Shown here one piece after another: positions 30,822 through 38,231 of a stretch of 64,000 bases of DNA. The stretch's first letter is position 1. Each line of letters opens with the position of its first letter. Position numbers and translations under genes: made by a program. The DNA is taken from NCBI RefSeq assembly GCF_910584465.1, contig NZ_CAJUBK010000002.1, positions 74,141-138,140 on the forward strand. The letters run 5' to 3'. Origin of the DNA: an uncultured Oscillibacter sp. GTDB taxonomy: Bacteria > Bacillota > Clostridia > Oscillospirales > Oscillospiraceae. The notes under the pieces are model-generated. The model was not told the DNA's origin. It saw only the letters and a list, made by a program, of their open reading frames with translations, and made no database searches.

Positions 30822-31289
30822 ATGGGGTTTAACGCAACTACATCTGGGAAGCAAATTGTTGAGTATTCTCCGGACGATACCTTTGCCGCACTCATGGCCG
30901 CATTAGGCCGTTCAGACAGATTCTCCATTAAAGATTCGACTTCAGCTACAAGAACAATTCAAGTAAAGACAGGCGTGTCTTGGAAATCTTGGGGCGAAAA
31001 CTTGCTTATTACGGTCAGTCCAACCCCTGACGGCCTTTCTGAAATATCGATTGGTTCATCATCAAAGTACGGATTGGTCGATTGGGGAAAGAACCAAGAT
31101 AATTTTAATGATATCATGAGGTTGTTGTCCGTAGAGATTGAGCAATATGAGAAAGTTTCCTCAAGTCATAAAGAAGTAACGATGGATATTCCATCACAAA
31201 TTAAAACGTTGGCAGATTTAAAGGATTCTGGTGTGTTAACAGAAGAGGAATTTCAAAAAAAGAAATCAGAATTGCTGTCCAAAATGTAA
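30822..31289 (+). CDS. SHOCT-domain protein, AT-rich accessory gene
   Basis: 155 aa. An N-terminal beta-rich domain of about 100 residues (MGFNATTSGKQIVEYSPDD on) is followed by a polar linker and a C-terminal SHOCT motif IKTLADLKDSGVLTEEEFQKKKSELL. SHOCT (short C-terminal) motifs are common oligomerisation or tethering elements in phage and accessory proteins. GAGGAGG lies eight bases before the chosen ATG. Codon use is much more AT-rich than the neighbourhood, and the gene is just downstream of ssrA, so acquisition by transfer is likely. Confidence 0.8.
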   Translation: MGFNATTSGKQIVEYSPDDTFAALMAALGRSDRFSIKDSTSATRTIQVKTGVSWKSWGENLLITVSPTPDGLSEISIGSSSKYGLVDWGKNQDNFNDIMRLLSVEIEQYEKVSSSHKEVTMDIPSQIKTLADLKDSGVLTEEEFQKKKSELLSKM

Positions 31290-31352
31290 CTTACATATCA
31301 TGTGAGCACACAAGGTTTTCGATGCTTCCCATCTATATCGTTCGCCAATTAC

Positions 31353-31390
31353 AAAAAAGAGAAGCACGCATCTGCGTGCTTCTCTTTTTT
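31353..31390 (+). terminator. Terminator after the SHOCT gene
   Basis: AAAAAAGAGAAGCACGCA pairs perfectly with TGCGTGCTTCTCTTTTTT around TC. It is bidirectional. Confidence 0.9.
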
Positions 31391-31438
31391 GGTGGGGGAG
31401 GCTGCCCAAACGGCTCAACAAAATAAGGAGGAAATTTT

Positions 31439-31540
31439 ATGGATTTTTCTTCTTTCCTATCCAACTTGCGGGACCCTTTGAAAGATTCTATTGTAAGCAT
31501 TTCAGAAGAAGTAAAGCTAATTAGTTTTGTACACACATAG
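31439..31540 (+). CDS. Possible small protein, 33 aa
   Basis: A 33-codon frame with a perfect AAGGAGG nine bases before the ATG. The product starts MDFSSFLSNLRDPLKDSIV and has an amphipathic helical pattern. It may be a genuine small peptide or the 5' stump of a lost gene in this AT-rich stretch. 31541-31890 holds only a large inverted repeat and no gene. Confidence 0.35.
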   Translation: MDFSSFLSNLRDPLKDSIVSISEEVKLISFVHT

Positions 31541-31625
31541 CTGTTCATTTTAAGCTCATTTAGCTGTGTAAAATCACTATATTGCGATTTTAAGGTCGCA
31601 TTTTTTTGTAAAGAATAGACAGCTC

Positions 31626-31688
31626 AGAGATCCCCACCAACGCTCCGTTTCCGGCTCCGCCGAAAACTGCGCTATGGTGGGGATCTCT
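31626..31688. repeat. 14-bp inverted repeat with nested stem
   Basis: AGAGATCCCCACCA (31626-31639) and TGGTGGGGATCTCT (31675-31688) are perfect complements. The 35-base interval contains a second imperfect stem GTTTCCGGC/GCCGAAAAC. Confidence 0.7.
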
Positions 31689-31890
31689 TCGCTTTCGGTC
31701 GGGGATCGCGCTCCGCCCGCCCCCCCGGCCGGGAGGAGCGGGCAAACGCCTGGATGCGGGGACTTGGTGCCGCTTCCCCCAAGCGCGCGCCTTTGAAAAA
31801 ATTTTTGGTTTTTTTGAATGGATCCCTGCCTGGCGGTCGTATTAGTAGTGAAGCCAGGGATGGCTATCAAAAGCATGACGGAGGAGTACC

Positions 31891-32232
31891 ATGAAAAGGA
31901 CGCTTTTTGGAGTTTTATCGGCTGCGATCGTATTGTCCTTGTGCATGTCGGCCGCATTTGCGGCGGGCCCGGGGGGAGGACGCTGCTTTGCAGACGCAGA
32001 CGGAGACGGCATCTGCGACAATGCCGGCAGCGGGTGCGCTTACTCGGACGCGGACGGGGACGGCATCTGCGATCTCTGCGGCTCGGGCCACTTCCAGACC
32101 TGCGGCAGGGGGTTCGTGGACGCGGACGGAGACGGCATCTGCGATAACTATGCCTCCGGACAAGGCGCCGGATACGGGCGCGGATGCCACGGGGGACGCG
32201 GGCACGGCTTCCGGGGCGGATGCGGCAGATGA
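31891..32232 (+). CDS. Secreted protein with DADGDGICD repeats
   Basis: 113 aa. A signal peptide (residues 1-25, ending AFA-A) precedes three copies of (D)ADGDGICD at about residues 34, 52 and 77. These are EF-hand-like or thrombospondin-3-like calcium loops, each with a cysteine. The C-terminus is rich in Gly, Arg, His and Cys (GRGCHGGRGHGFRGGCGR). It probably binds metal outside the cell. GGAGGAG precedes the ATG. It heads an operon with an ECF sigma factor and an RsgI-like protein whose tail has a similar His/Gly-rich composition, which suggests a linked sensing role; that is inference. Confidence 0.75.
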   Translation: MKRTLFGVLSAAIVLSLCMSAAFAAGPGGGRCFADADGDGICDNAGSGCAYSDADGDGICDLCGSGHFQTCGRGFVDADGDGICDNYASGQGAGYGRGCHGGRGHGFRGGCGR

Positions 32233-32247
32233 ACGGCCGGGACGACC

Positions 32248-32733
32248 ATGCGGAGCGAACAGGATACCATCAGGGCCATCGAACGGTATTCCGATACCGT
32301 TCGGCGGCTCTGCGCAGTACATTTGAAAAATGATGCGGATACCGAGGACATATTTCAAACCGTGTTTTTGAAGTATGTCCTCAGCTCCGTTCCGTTTGAA
32401 AGCGAAGAACATGAGAAAGCGTGGTTCATCCGCGTCACCATCAACGCCTGCAGGGATCTGCTGAAGAGCTTTTTCCGCCGCCGCACCGTCTCCTTGGATG
32501 ACGTGAGAGAGCATCCGGCGGAGCTGCCTCCGGATCGCCGGGACGTTTGGGAGGCTGTGGCCTCCCTGCCTCAGAAATATCGGGATGTCGTGTATCTGCA
32601 TTATTTTGAAGACTATACCGCTCCGCAGATCGGCCGGATCTTGGGCAAAAATGTGAATACGGTCTATACGCTCCTGACTCGATCCAGACAGATGCTGAGG
32701 GAAAAGTTGGGAGGTGGCTATGATTATGAATGA
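32248..32733 (+). CDS. ECF-type RNA polymerase sigma factor
   Basis: 161 aa, with sigma region 2 at the N-terminus (AIERYSDTVRRLCAVHLKNDADTEDIFQTVFLKY) and region 4 at the C-terminus (LPQKYRDVVYLHYFEDYTAPQIGRILGKNVNTVYTLL). It contacts -10 and -35 elements of a specific promoter set and is normally held by the membrane protein encoded next, with which it overlaps by 14 bp. A candidate target -10 motif CGTATTAG lies at 31839-31846 before the operon. It starts 15 bp after the secreted-protein gene. Confidence 0.92.
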   Translation: MRSEQDTIRAIERYSDTVRRLCAVHLKNDADTEDIFQTVFLKYVLSSVPFESEEHEKAWFIRVTINACRDLLKSFFRRRTVSLDDVREHPAELPPDRRDVWEAVASLPQKYRDVVYLHYFEDYTAPQIGRILGKNVNTVYTLLTRSRQMLREKLGGGYDYE

Positions 32734-33496
32734 TACGTTTAAGGAACTTTTCGGCCCGATACAGGCAGAGCAAGGACTGAAGGACCGCACCAAAGCGTTC
32801 CTCGCGGAGAAGACGCAGGACTATGGGAGGGCGGCCCCGAGGAAGTACCGGCGCTATGTCCGCGCCGCGGCCTGTGCGTGCCTGCTGCTCGCGGTGCTTG
32901 GGGGCCGGTGGCTCTACTTCACGCCCACAGCGGAGATCAGCATCGATATCAACCCCTCCGTCGAATTGGGCATCAATCGATTCGACCAGGTGATCTTCGT
33001 GAACGGGATGAACGAGGACGGCATGGACCTTTCCGATGCTGTCGATATAAGATATAAGAACTATGTGGAGGCGGTCGAGCGGATAGTATGCCATGACAGC
33101 ATAACATCGCTGCTGTCCGGAGGCGAAGTCATGACGATCACGGTCGTGGGCCCGGACGGACAGCGGTCGGCGGACATCCTTTCAGGCGTTGCGGCGTGTA
33201 CGGCGGGGCAAAGCAATACTTACTGTTATTTCGCGCGGCCGGAGGATGTTGCCGCCGCCCATGCAGCGGGGCTTTCCCACGGGAAATACAGGGCCTTCTT
33301 AGAACTGCAGCTCCTCGATCCGGATGTCACCTGCGAGGCCGTGCAGGGCATGACGATGAGGGAGATCCGGGAGTCGATCGAAAGCCTTTCGCCCGGCGGC
33401 GATGGCGCCGCGTCATGCGATGACGGGGGAGCGGGGCATCACGGGCAGGGAGACGGCCATGGGAACGGGTGGAGGAACGGGAGGACAGGACCGTGA
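32720..33496 (+). CDS. RsgI-like membrane anti-sigma factor
   Basis: 258 aa. A cytoplasmic N-terminus of about 45 residues is followed by one membrane span (about 47-67) and an outside domain beginning AEISIDINPSVELGINRFDQVI, the diagnostic start of the RsgI/anti-sigma-I middle domain. The C-terminal 30 residues are Gly/His/Asp-rich (HHGQGDGHGNGWRNG). In the known systems this type of protein holds a sigma factor at the membrane and releases it after an outside signal. GGGAGG stands five bases before the chosen ATG. The N-terminal sigma-binding part differs from classical RsgI, in keeping with an ECF partner. Confidence 0.8.
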   Translation: MIMNDTFKELFGPIQAEQGLKDRTKAFLAEKTQDYGRAAPRKYRRYVRAAACACLLLAVLGGRWLYFTPTAEISIDINPSVELGINRFDQVIFVNGMNEDGMDLSDAVDIRYKNYVEAVERIVCHDSITSLLSGGEVMTITVVGPDGQRSADILSGVAACTAGQSNTYCYFARPEDVAAAHAAGLSHGKYRAFLELQLLDPDVTCEAVQGMTMREIRESIESLSPGGDGAASCDDGGAGHHGQGDGHGNGWRNGRTGP

Positions 33497-33552
33497 CGCG
33501 TCAGGTGGCCGGGCCGGCGGCCCCTCCCGCGCTCCTTTGACGATGGGATGAA

Positions 33553-33586
33553 GGCGGGGAAGTCTTTTCAGGCTTCCCCGCCTGTT
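33553..33586 (+). terminator. Terminator after the sigma operon
   Basis: GGCGGGGAAG and CTTCCCCGCC pair around a 10-base loop and are followed by TGTTTC. Confidence 0.7.
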
Positions 33587-33727
33587 TCGAAGTTTGCACG
33601 AAGATGTCCCCATGCAGGGATGCGCGGGGGCAGGCAGGGGGCGCGTCCTGGTATTGGCGATGGCACCGGGCCCTTTTGCCGTATGGGCGTCCGAGGCCCC
33701 GGCGGGGCCGTCCTCTCCGGATGGGAT

Positions 33728-33767
33728 ACACCATTTCCCGGCGGCATCCGGGAAATGGTGTTTTGTT
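33728..33767 (+). terminator. Second hairpin before the tail-like cassette
   Basis: ACACCATTTCCCGG and CCGGGAAATGGTGT pair perfectly around CGGCAT, followed by TTTGTT. It stands about 55 bp before the cassette and may insulate it. 33587-33822 has no gene. Confidence 0.65.
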
Positions 33768-33822
33768 AGACGGGTCCGTGCAACTTGGGGCTTTTTCGAT
33801 GCAGCTTTGGAGGTGCATCTGG

Positions 33823-34359
33823 ATGTTCAACCTGTATGCGGACAAAAACAAACTGATCCTCCAGCAGAAGGGGCCGGTCACCAGCGGCAGTGTCAACGTT
33901 TACACGGCCCGGTTCGGCTTCTCCCGGGAGTGGGCGGGCCTGGAACGGATAGCGGTCTTCCGCTGCGGGGACAAGGCGGTCTCGGTCCTCCTGGATGAGA
34001 GCGGGGAGTGCCTCGTCCCCTGGGAGGTGCTGACGACCGGCGGACAGCGGCTGGAGGCGGGGGTCTACGGGACCCGGGGCGGGGAGACCGTCCTGCCGAC
34101 CGCGTGGGCGGATCTGGGGATGGTCTTGACGGGCGTCAGCGTCCCGGAGGGCGGGGCTCCTCCCAGGCCGGAGATCTGGGAGGAGGTGCTGGCGAAGAAG
34201 GGGGACCGGCTGGGCTACACGGAGTCCGGAGGACTGGGCCTCTATGCAGGAGGGGAGCTGCTGTCTTCCGTCCCCGGCGCCGGTGGCGAGACCGCCGGGG
34301 ACGAGGACGTGGAGCGGATGCTCGACGAGGTCTTCGGGGCCTCGCGGGACGATATTTGA
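33823..34359 (+). CDS. Phage baseplate/tail-like protein 1
   Basis: 178 aa. The N-terminal domain (MFNLYADKNKLILQQ, PVTSGSVNVYTARFGFS, WEVLTTGGQRLEAGVYG) matches a common Firmicute prophage module found in baseplate upper or tail-tip proteins. The C-terminus ends DEDVERMLDEVFGASRDDI; the next protein ends with almost the same motif. GGAGG precedes the chosen ATG. It is the first gene of a four-gene cassette without capsid, terminase or integrase genes. Whether it serves a phage, a tailocin elsewhere in the genome or another role is open. Confidence 0.7.
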   Translation: MFNLYADKNKLILQQKGPVTSGSVNVYTARFGFSREWAGLERIAVFRCGDKAVSVLLDESGECLVPWEVLTTGGQRLEAGVYGTRGGETVLPTAWADLGMVLTGVSVPEGGAPPRPEIWEEVLAKKGDRLGYTESGGLGLYAGGELLSSVPGAGGETAGDEDVERMLDEVFGASRDDI

Positions 34360-34374
34360 AATGGAGGAACGGAC

Positions 34375-35097
34375 ATGGCTTACAATGAAGAGAGACTGAC
34401 GAAACTGAGATCCCTCAAGGAACTGGCGAAGCGCATCGACCGCGACTTTGCCCGGAAGGCCGAGCTGGAGGCCCTGCGCGGCAGGGTGGAGGAGCTGACT
34501 ACCGTGGGCGGGGAGCCCAACGCGATCGACACGATCAAGGTCAACGGGACCGTACAGGCCATCATCGATAAGGCGGTGGACCTGGCGGTGCCCGTCAAGG
34601 TGTCGGACCTGGACAACGACAGCGGGTTCCAGACCGGGGAGCAGGTGGCCGCCGCCGTGGCCTCCGCGGACCACCTCAAGCGCAAGATCGTGGAGAGCGC
34701 GGACGCCATCGCCCCCGCCGCCGCGGACGCGGATCGGTATATCTACATGGTGCGGAAGGCCGGCGGCGCGCCCGGCGACCGATACGACGAGTACATGGTC
34801 ATCGACGGCGCCGTGGAGCGCGTGGGCGACTGGTCCGTGGATCTGTCCGGCTATGTCCGGAAGGAAGAGGGCAGGGGCCTGAGCGCCAACGACTTCACCG
34901 ACGCGGACAAGGCCCGGCTGGACAGCGTGTCCGAGGGCGCGACGAAGGTGGAGGCCGGAGAGGCCAACGGTACGATCAAGATCGACGGCGCGGTGCTGGC
35001 CGTCTACACGGAGCCGGAGGACGTGGTCCACGGGGAGTTCGCGTCGGACGAGGAGGTGGCCGGGATGCTGGATGAGGTGTTCGGGGCGAAGGGATGA
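34375..35097 (+). CDS. Phage tail-fibre-like protein 2
   Basis: 240 aa. It has an N-terminal helix (LTKLRSLKELAKRIDRDFARKAELEAL), then repeats typical of tail-fibre shafts (IDTIKVNGTVQ, VKVSDLDNDSGFQT, ANDFTDADKARLDSV), a beta domain around residues 115-160 and a C-terminal ASDEEVAGMLDEVFGAKG. The DLDNDSGFQT and DFTDADKAKLD phrases are frequent in phage fibres and baseplate proteins. GGAGG precedes the ATG, 15 bp after protein 1. Confidence 0.7.
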   Translation: MAYNEERLTKLRSLKELAKRIDRDFARKAELEALRGRVEELTTVGGEPNAIDTIKVNGTVQAIIDKAVDLAVPVKVSDLDNDSGFQTGEQVAAAVASADHLKRKIVESADAIAPAAADADRYIYMVRKAGGAPGDRYDEYMVIDGAVERVGDWSVDLSGYVRKEEGRGLSANDFTDADKARLDSVSEGATKVEAGEANGTIKIDGAVLAVYTEPEDVVHGEFASDEEVAGMLDEVFGAKG

Positions 35098-35147
35098 ACC
35101 GGATCGGAGGGGACCGGAGGGCCCCTCCTTGTGAGCGAGGGGGAGAG

Positions 35148-35336
35148 ATGAGCGATAAGCTGACGAATTTGACACACCTGCGGATGGCTGCCGAGGCGTC
35201 GCGGGAGCTTTCCGCCCAGGTGGCCCAAGCGGCGGCGGAGGCCCTGGAGGAGCTGGCGGCGGCCGCCGCCACGATGGAGCAGGTCAACGCCGCCATCGAC
35301 AGGGCCGTCACGGGAGCGGTCGAGGAGGCGTACTGA
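35148..35336 (+). CDS. Small alpha-helical protein of the tail-like cassette
   Basis: 62 aa, starting MSDKLTNLTHLRMAAEASRE. It is almost wholly alanine/glutamate-rich amphipathic helix, probably a coiled coil, as seen in short proteins encoded next to phage tail-tip genes. GGGGGAGAG precedes the ATG. Its stop overlaps the next start (TGATGG), so the two are coupled. Confidence 0.65.
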   Translation: MSDKLTNLTHLRMAAEASRELSAQVAQAAAEALEELAAAAATMEQVNAAIDRAVTGAVEEAY

Positions 35337-35827
35337 TGGGACTGAAGCCTCTTTTCAAAGACATCGCCGACGCGCTCCGGGAGAAGGAGGGCACGGACGA
35401 GCCTATCCGCGCCGCCGACTTCCCGGCGCGCATCCGGGCGATCCCGGCCGCCGGGGAGGAGATCGCCCTGCGGGCGCTGCGGATCGCCTCTCCGCCGGAG
35501 AAACAGGGATATGGCTGCAACGGGTTCGGCGGGGAGGCGTTCGACCCGTCCGGGATGGGACTGGAGGCGGAGCTGTCCGCCTTCTCCAATCCGGTCTTTC
35601 TGCCGGTCGGGCTGGAGTATGTGACCATTTCCCCGGAGGGGCCGCTCCCGGAGGGGACGGAGTATGTGACGATCTCGCTCCGGTCCGGGGCGCAGACCGT
35701 TATGGCCCGTCAGCCCGTCACCGTCCGATACAGGTCCCCGGACTGGGCCGACGTGGAAGGGGCGGGGCTGTCTTGGCAGTCCTTCGAGGAGGAGCGGACC
35801 ACCTGGGCGGGGTTCGAGTCGAAATAG
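35336..35827 (+). CDS. Phage tail-like protein 3
   Basis: 163 aa. The N-terminus LFKDIADALREKEGTDEPIRAADFPARIRAI is a well-known N-terminal module of Firmicute phage tail proteins. The rest is a beta-rich domain with two similar strands (LEYVTISPEGPLP and TEYVTISLRSG). It ends the cassette; a hairpin and the intergenic repeat copy D follow. Function in attachment is inference from the module. Confidence 0.68.
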   Translation: MGLKPLFKDIADALREKEGTDEPIRAADFPARIRAIPAAGEEIALRALRIASPPEKQGYGCNGFGGEAFDPSGMGLEAELSAFSNPVFLPVGLEYVTISPEGPLPEGTEYVTISLRSGAQTVMARQPVTVRYRSPDWADVEGAGLSWQSFEEERTTWAGFESK

Positions 35828-35862
35828 CGCCGCCGTGTGCTTTGAGCGGGTATGGATACGGA

Positions 35863-35899
35863 GAGGAGCGGCTCCCCAGGATGGGGGGCCGCTCCTCTC
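35863..35899 (+). repeat. 37-bp direct repeat, left copy (hairpin)
   Basis: GAGGAGCGGCTCCCCAGG through ATGGGGGGCCGCTCCTCTC is a near-perfect hairpin. It recurs exactly at 36064-36100, so the two copies bracket the composite repeat D. Confidence 0.85.
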
Positions 35900-35903
35900 A
35901 GCG

Positions 35904-36066
35904 TGTCGAAAAAGTAGTGAAGACTCCATCGACGGGAAGGAAGAGAGTTACGAGAGGGACCCAGGAGGGGTCCCTTTCGTTTTGGATAGATAAGTTTCCA
36001 GGGCTTTTTCGAAAGCCCTGGAAACTTGCGCAGGCCGTCAAAAAGACGTTTTTGACGGCCTGCGAG
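35904..36066 (+). repeat. Intergenic composite palindromic repeat, copy D (fullest)
   Basis: In order: GTCGAAAAAG; CATCGACGGGAAGGAAGAG; the arm GAGGGACCC...GGGTCCCTTTCG; the stem AAGTTTCCAGGGCTTT/GAAAGCCCTGGAAACTT; and the stem GCAGGCCGTCAAAAAG/TTTTTGACGGCCTGC. This is the most complete plus-oriented copy and the one I used as reference. Confidence 0.8.
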
Positions 36067-36100
36067 GAGCGGCTCCCCAGGATGGGGGGCCGCTCCTCTC
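36064..36100 (+). repeat. 37-bp direct repeat, right copy (hairpin)
   Basis: An exact copy of 35863-35899. It ends with TCTCCGTATCTTTTC and may itself act as a terminator. Confidence 0.85.
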
Positions 36101-36177
36101 CGTATCTTTTCAGGGATCTTTCAGGTCGGTCTGCTAAGATGGCTCCATCGATGAGACCATGCCGGCCAGGAGGGACT

Positions 36178-36360
36178 ATGAAGAAAGAGCTTACAGAGGG
36201 CAGGGGCGTCACGCTGAACAGCCTGCGGGACGAGCAGCGCTGCCTGAACATGCGGATGCTGCTGGCCGTGCAGAGCCGCGATCTGGCGATCCAGGAGTCC
36301 CTGCGGAAGGAGTTGGAGGAGAACGCCGCCCGGATCGAGCGCCTGCTCTCCAGGCTTTAG
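36178..36360 (+). CDS. Small helical protein, 60 aa
   Basis: 60 aa with CAGGAGGG before the ATG. The sequence MKKELTEGRGVTLNSLRDEQ leads into an Arg/Glu-rich helix (ESLRKELEENAARIERLLSRL), a probable coiled coil. I do not know a family. It overlaps the convergent gene 36357-37022 by four bases at their stops. Confidence 0.6.
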   Translation: MKKELTEGRGVTLNSLRDEQRCLNMRMLLAVQSRDLAIQESLRKELEENAARIERLLSRL

Positions 36361-37022
36361 GCCCGCCCGCCGCAGCGGCGCAGGGCGCAGGCATACAGCG
36401 CGGCCATCCGGGGCTCCAGCACCGGCTCCTCCTGCTCGCCGTCCTCGGTCTGGAGATACCACATCTCCCCGTCGGTGCTGAGCAGGGGCCCCAGCTCCTT
36501 CAGGGAATAGGCGGGCAGGACCACGCTCCCCCGGCTCCAGACCCGCAGGACGTTGGGGACGTTCACGTCCGCCGGGGAGTCGATGATGGCCAGGCGCAAT
36601 TCCTCGATATAGGCCCCGCCGAAGGGCCTCTCCACATCCAGACCGGCGAAGCCGCTGTCATAGAAGGATTCCAGCGCCGCGTCCAGGTCGCTGTTGTTCC
36701 ACACGGGAGCGATCACGCTGCACTGGCTGAGATGCACCCGCCGCTCCCCTCTGGGGGCAAAGCCGGAGAGGGGGATGAGATCGTCCAGGGCGAAGGGCCC
36801 GGTCCTCGTCTTGGGCAGGAAGATGCGCGAGGCGCTGTCGGCGGTGAGGCTCATCGTCAGGGAGTGGATGACCCAGTCCAGGAACAGGTCGAAGTTCCGC
36901 CCGGAGACCTTGCACCGCTGGGCGGCCTGGTCCAGGAACTTGTCCATGGCCTCGCGGTCTGTCAGCGCCATCGGCGGCAGGGGGCCTTCATAAAGGTTCT
37001 TCAAACGTGTGGTGGGCAGCAT
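36357..37022 (-). CDS. Hypothetical soluble protein
   Basis: 221 aa, starting MLPTTRLKNLYEGPLPPMAL, with no signal peptide or membrane span. It has mixed helix and strand, with one cysteine in QRCKVSG and a C-terminal CALRRCGGRA. I do not recognise the family and see no catalytic motif. GGAGG stands five bases before the chosen ATG; a GTG five codons earlier is possible. It stands alone and converges on the small helical gene. Confidence 0.65.
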   Translation of the reverse strand: MLPTTRLKNLYEGPLPPMALTDREAMDKFLDQAAQRCKVSGRNFDLFLDWVIHSLTMSLTADSASRIFLPKTRTGPFALDDLIPLSGFAPRGERRVHLSQCSVIAPVWNNSDLDAALESFYDSGFAGLDVERPFGGAYIEELRLAIIDSPADVNVPNVLRVWSRGSVVLPAYSLKELGPLLSTDGEMWYLQTEDGEQEEPVLEPRMAALYACALRRCGGRA

Positions 37023-37151
37023 ATGTACCTCCGTCACCTTAAAAGTCTCCCCCTATTTTACCACGGGCCTCCGCAAAACACAAGCGGAGAATCAAACGGA
37101 TGTTCTCGCCGTTTCCCATAAAAACAGCCGCCGGTGAAGGCGGCTGTTTCG

Positions 37152-38231
37152 TCATCCCTCCAGGCGGATGCCCTGGCCGCAGATGCGGAGGAAGTCCACC
37201 TGCTCCAGATCCAGGGGCATGGGGAAGTCCAGCTGGGCCGCGGCCGTGTGTCCGTTGCCGGAAGTCCCGCTGGCGCAGCCCCGTCTGTCCACCACCGTGC
37301 CGTCCTTCATGTGGATCTCCAGGCCCTCCGAGACGTCCCGGTAGTCCTGCCGTTCCTGGACGAGGCAGTGGAGGGAGAACCGCAGGGCCAGCGGGGACAG
37401 GGTCACGCGGTCCAGCATCCAGTCCACGCCGTCGATCTGGCAGATCCGCTTGGGCTCCAGCTCTACAAGGTCCGTGGGCTGAAGGGTGACGGACAGTGTC
37501 CATTCCCCGGGGAGGAGCACCTCCTCCTTTCCCCGCTCATGGTTGTAGTATGTCAGGTCCCCGAAGCGGATGCCGTACCGGCCCCCGGCATTCAGGTCCT
37601 CGCCGGTGATGGAGAAGATCAGGGTGTACTCCCCCTCCTTCAGCTCCTTCGACATCTCCCAGGAGCGGGAGGAATAGCCCCAGGACATCGGTTTCTCGCT
37701 GTCCTCCCGAAGGAGCTCCATGGTCCAGAACTGGGGGCCGTCCTCCCGAAGCTGCTCCGTCAGCGCTATGTCCAGCACCGTCATGCGGAGGTTCAGCATG
37801 GCAGTCTGCCCGTCGAAGATGGCGTCCAGGATCTCGAAGCGCAGGCCGTCGCGCTCCACCACCGGCGTGTCGATGGCCGCGCCCATGCCGGTGAGCTGTT
37901 CCGTGTCCGCCGCGCCGCCGTAGTATCCGGCGGAATCGCTGTTCTCGAACATGGAGCGGAACCACTCCCCACTGCCCAGGACGGCCCCCGCCGCCGCCGC
38001 ACCGCCCAGCAGGGCGGCGATGATGGCCGCCGCCAGCCAGCGGGCGGGCCACCGGTGCTGCCGGGGCACTGCCGTCTCCGGGGCCGCGCCGCGCCGGGGA
38101 TCTGCCAGCAGGCGGCGCATCCGCCGCTCCTGCCGCCGGGAGGGACGGGCCTCCGGGGCCTCCCCGGCGTCCCGGCGCAGGGCTTCCTCCAGCGCCGTCT
38201 TCAGCATCGCGTCAAATACAGTCTCGTCCAT
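37152..38231 (-). CDS. DUF4179-type membrane protein, probable anti-sigma factor
   Basis: 359 aa. A cytoplasmic, Arg-rich N-terminus of about 65 residues is followed by one membrane span (ARWLAAAIIAALLGGAAAAGAVL) and a large outside domain of DUF4179 type (LRFEILDAIFDGQTAMLNLRM, then beta-rich to the end). It overlaps the upstream ECF sigma gene by 20 bp. Sigma/DUF4179 pairs are frequent in Clostridia and the membrane protein is taken as the anti-sigma factor. The signal is unknown. Confidence 0.82.
   Translation of the reverse strand: MDETVFDAMLKTALEEALRRDAGEAPEARPSRRQERRMRRLLADPRRGAAPETAVPRQHRWPARWLAAAIIAALLGGAAAAGAVLGSGEWFRSMFENSDSAGYYGGAADTEQLTGMGAAIDTPVVERDGLRFEILDAIFDGQTAMLNLRMTVLDIALTEQLREDGPQFWTMELLREDSEKPMSWGYSSRSWEMSKELKEGEYTLIFSITGEDLNAGGRYGIRFGDLTYYNHERGKEEVLLPGEWTLSVTLQPTDLVELEPKRICQIDGVDWMLDRVTLSPLALRFSLHCLVQERQDYRDVSEGLEIHMKDGTVVDRRGCASGTSGNGHTAAAQLDFPMPLDLEQVDFLRICGQGIRLEG

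Noticed and set aside
30569..30928. A 119-codon minus-strand frame over the SHOCT-gene promoter
   Set aside because: The upstream half runs across the promoter and start of the SHOCT gene. The remaining part (30569-30763) might be a gene remnant, but it has no ribosome site, so it is noted only as part of the region.
3378..35827. A complete prophage
   Set aside because: Only tail-type modules are seen (3378-3944 and 33823-35827). There is no integrase, terminase, portal, capsid, lysis or replication gene.
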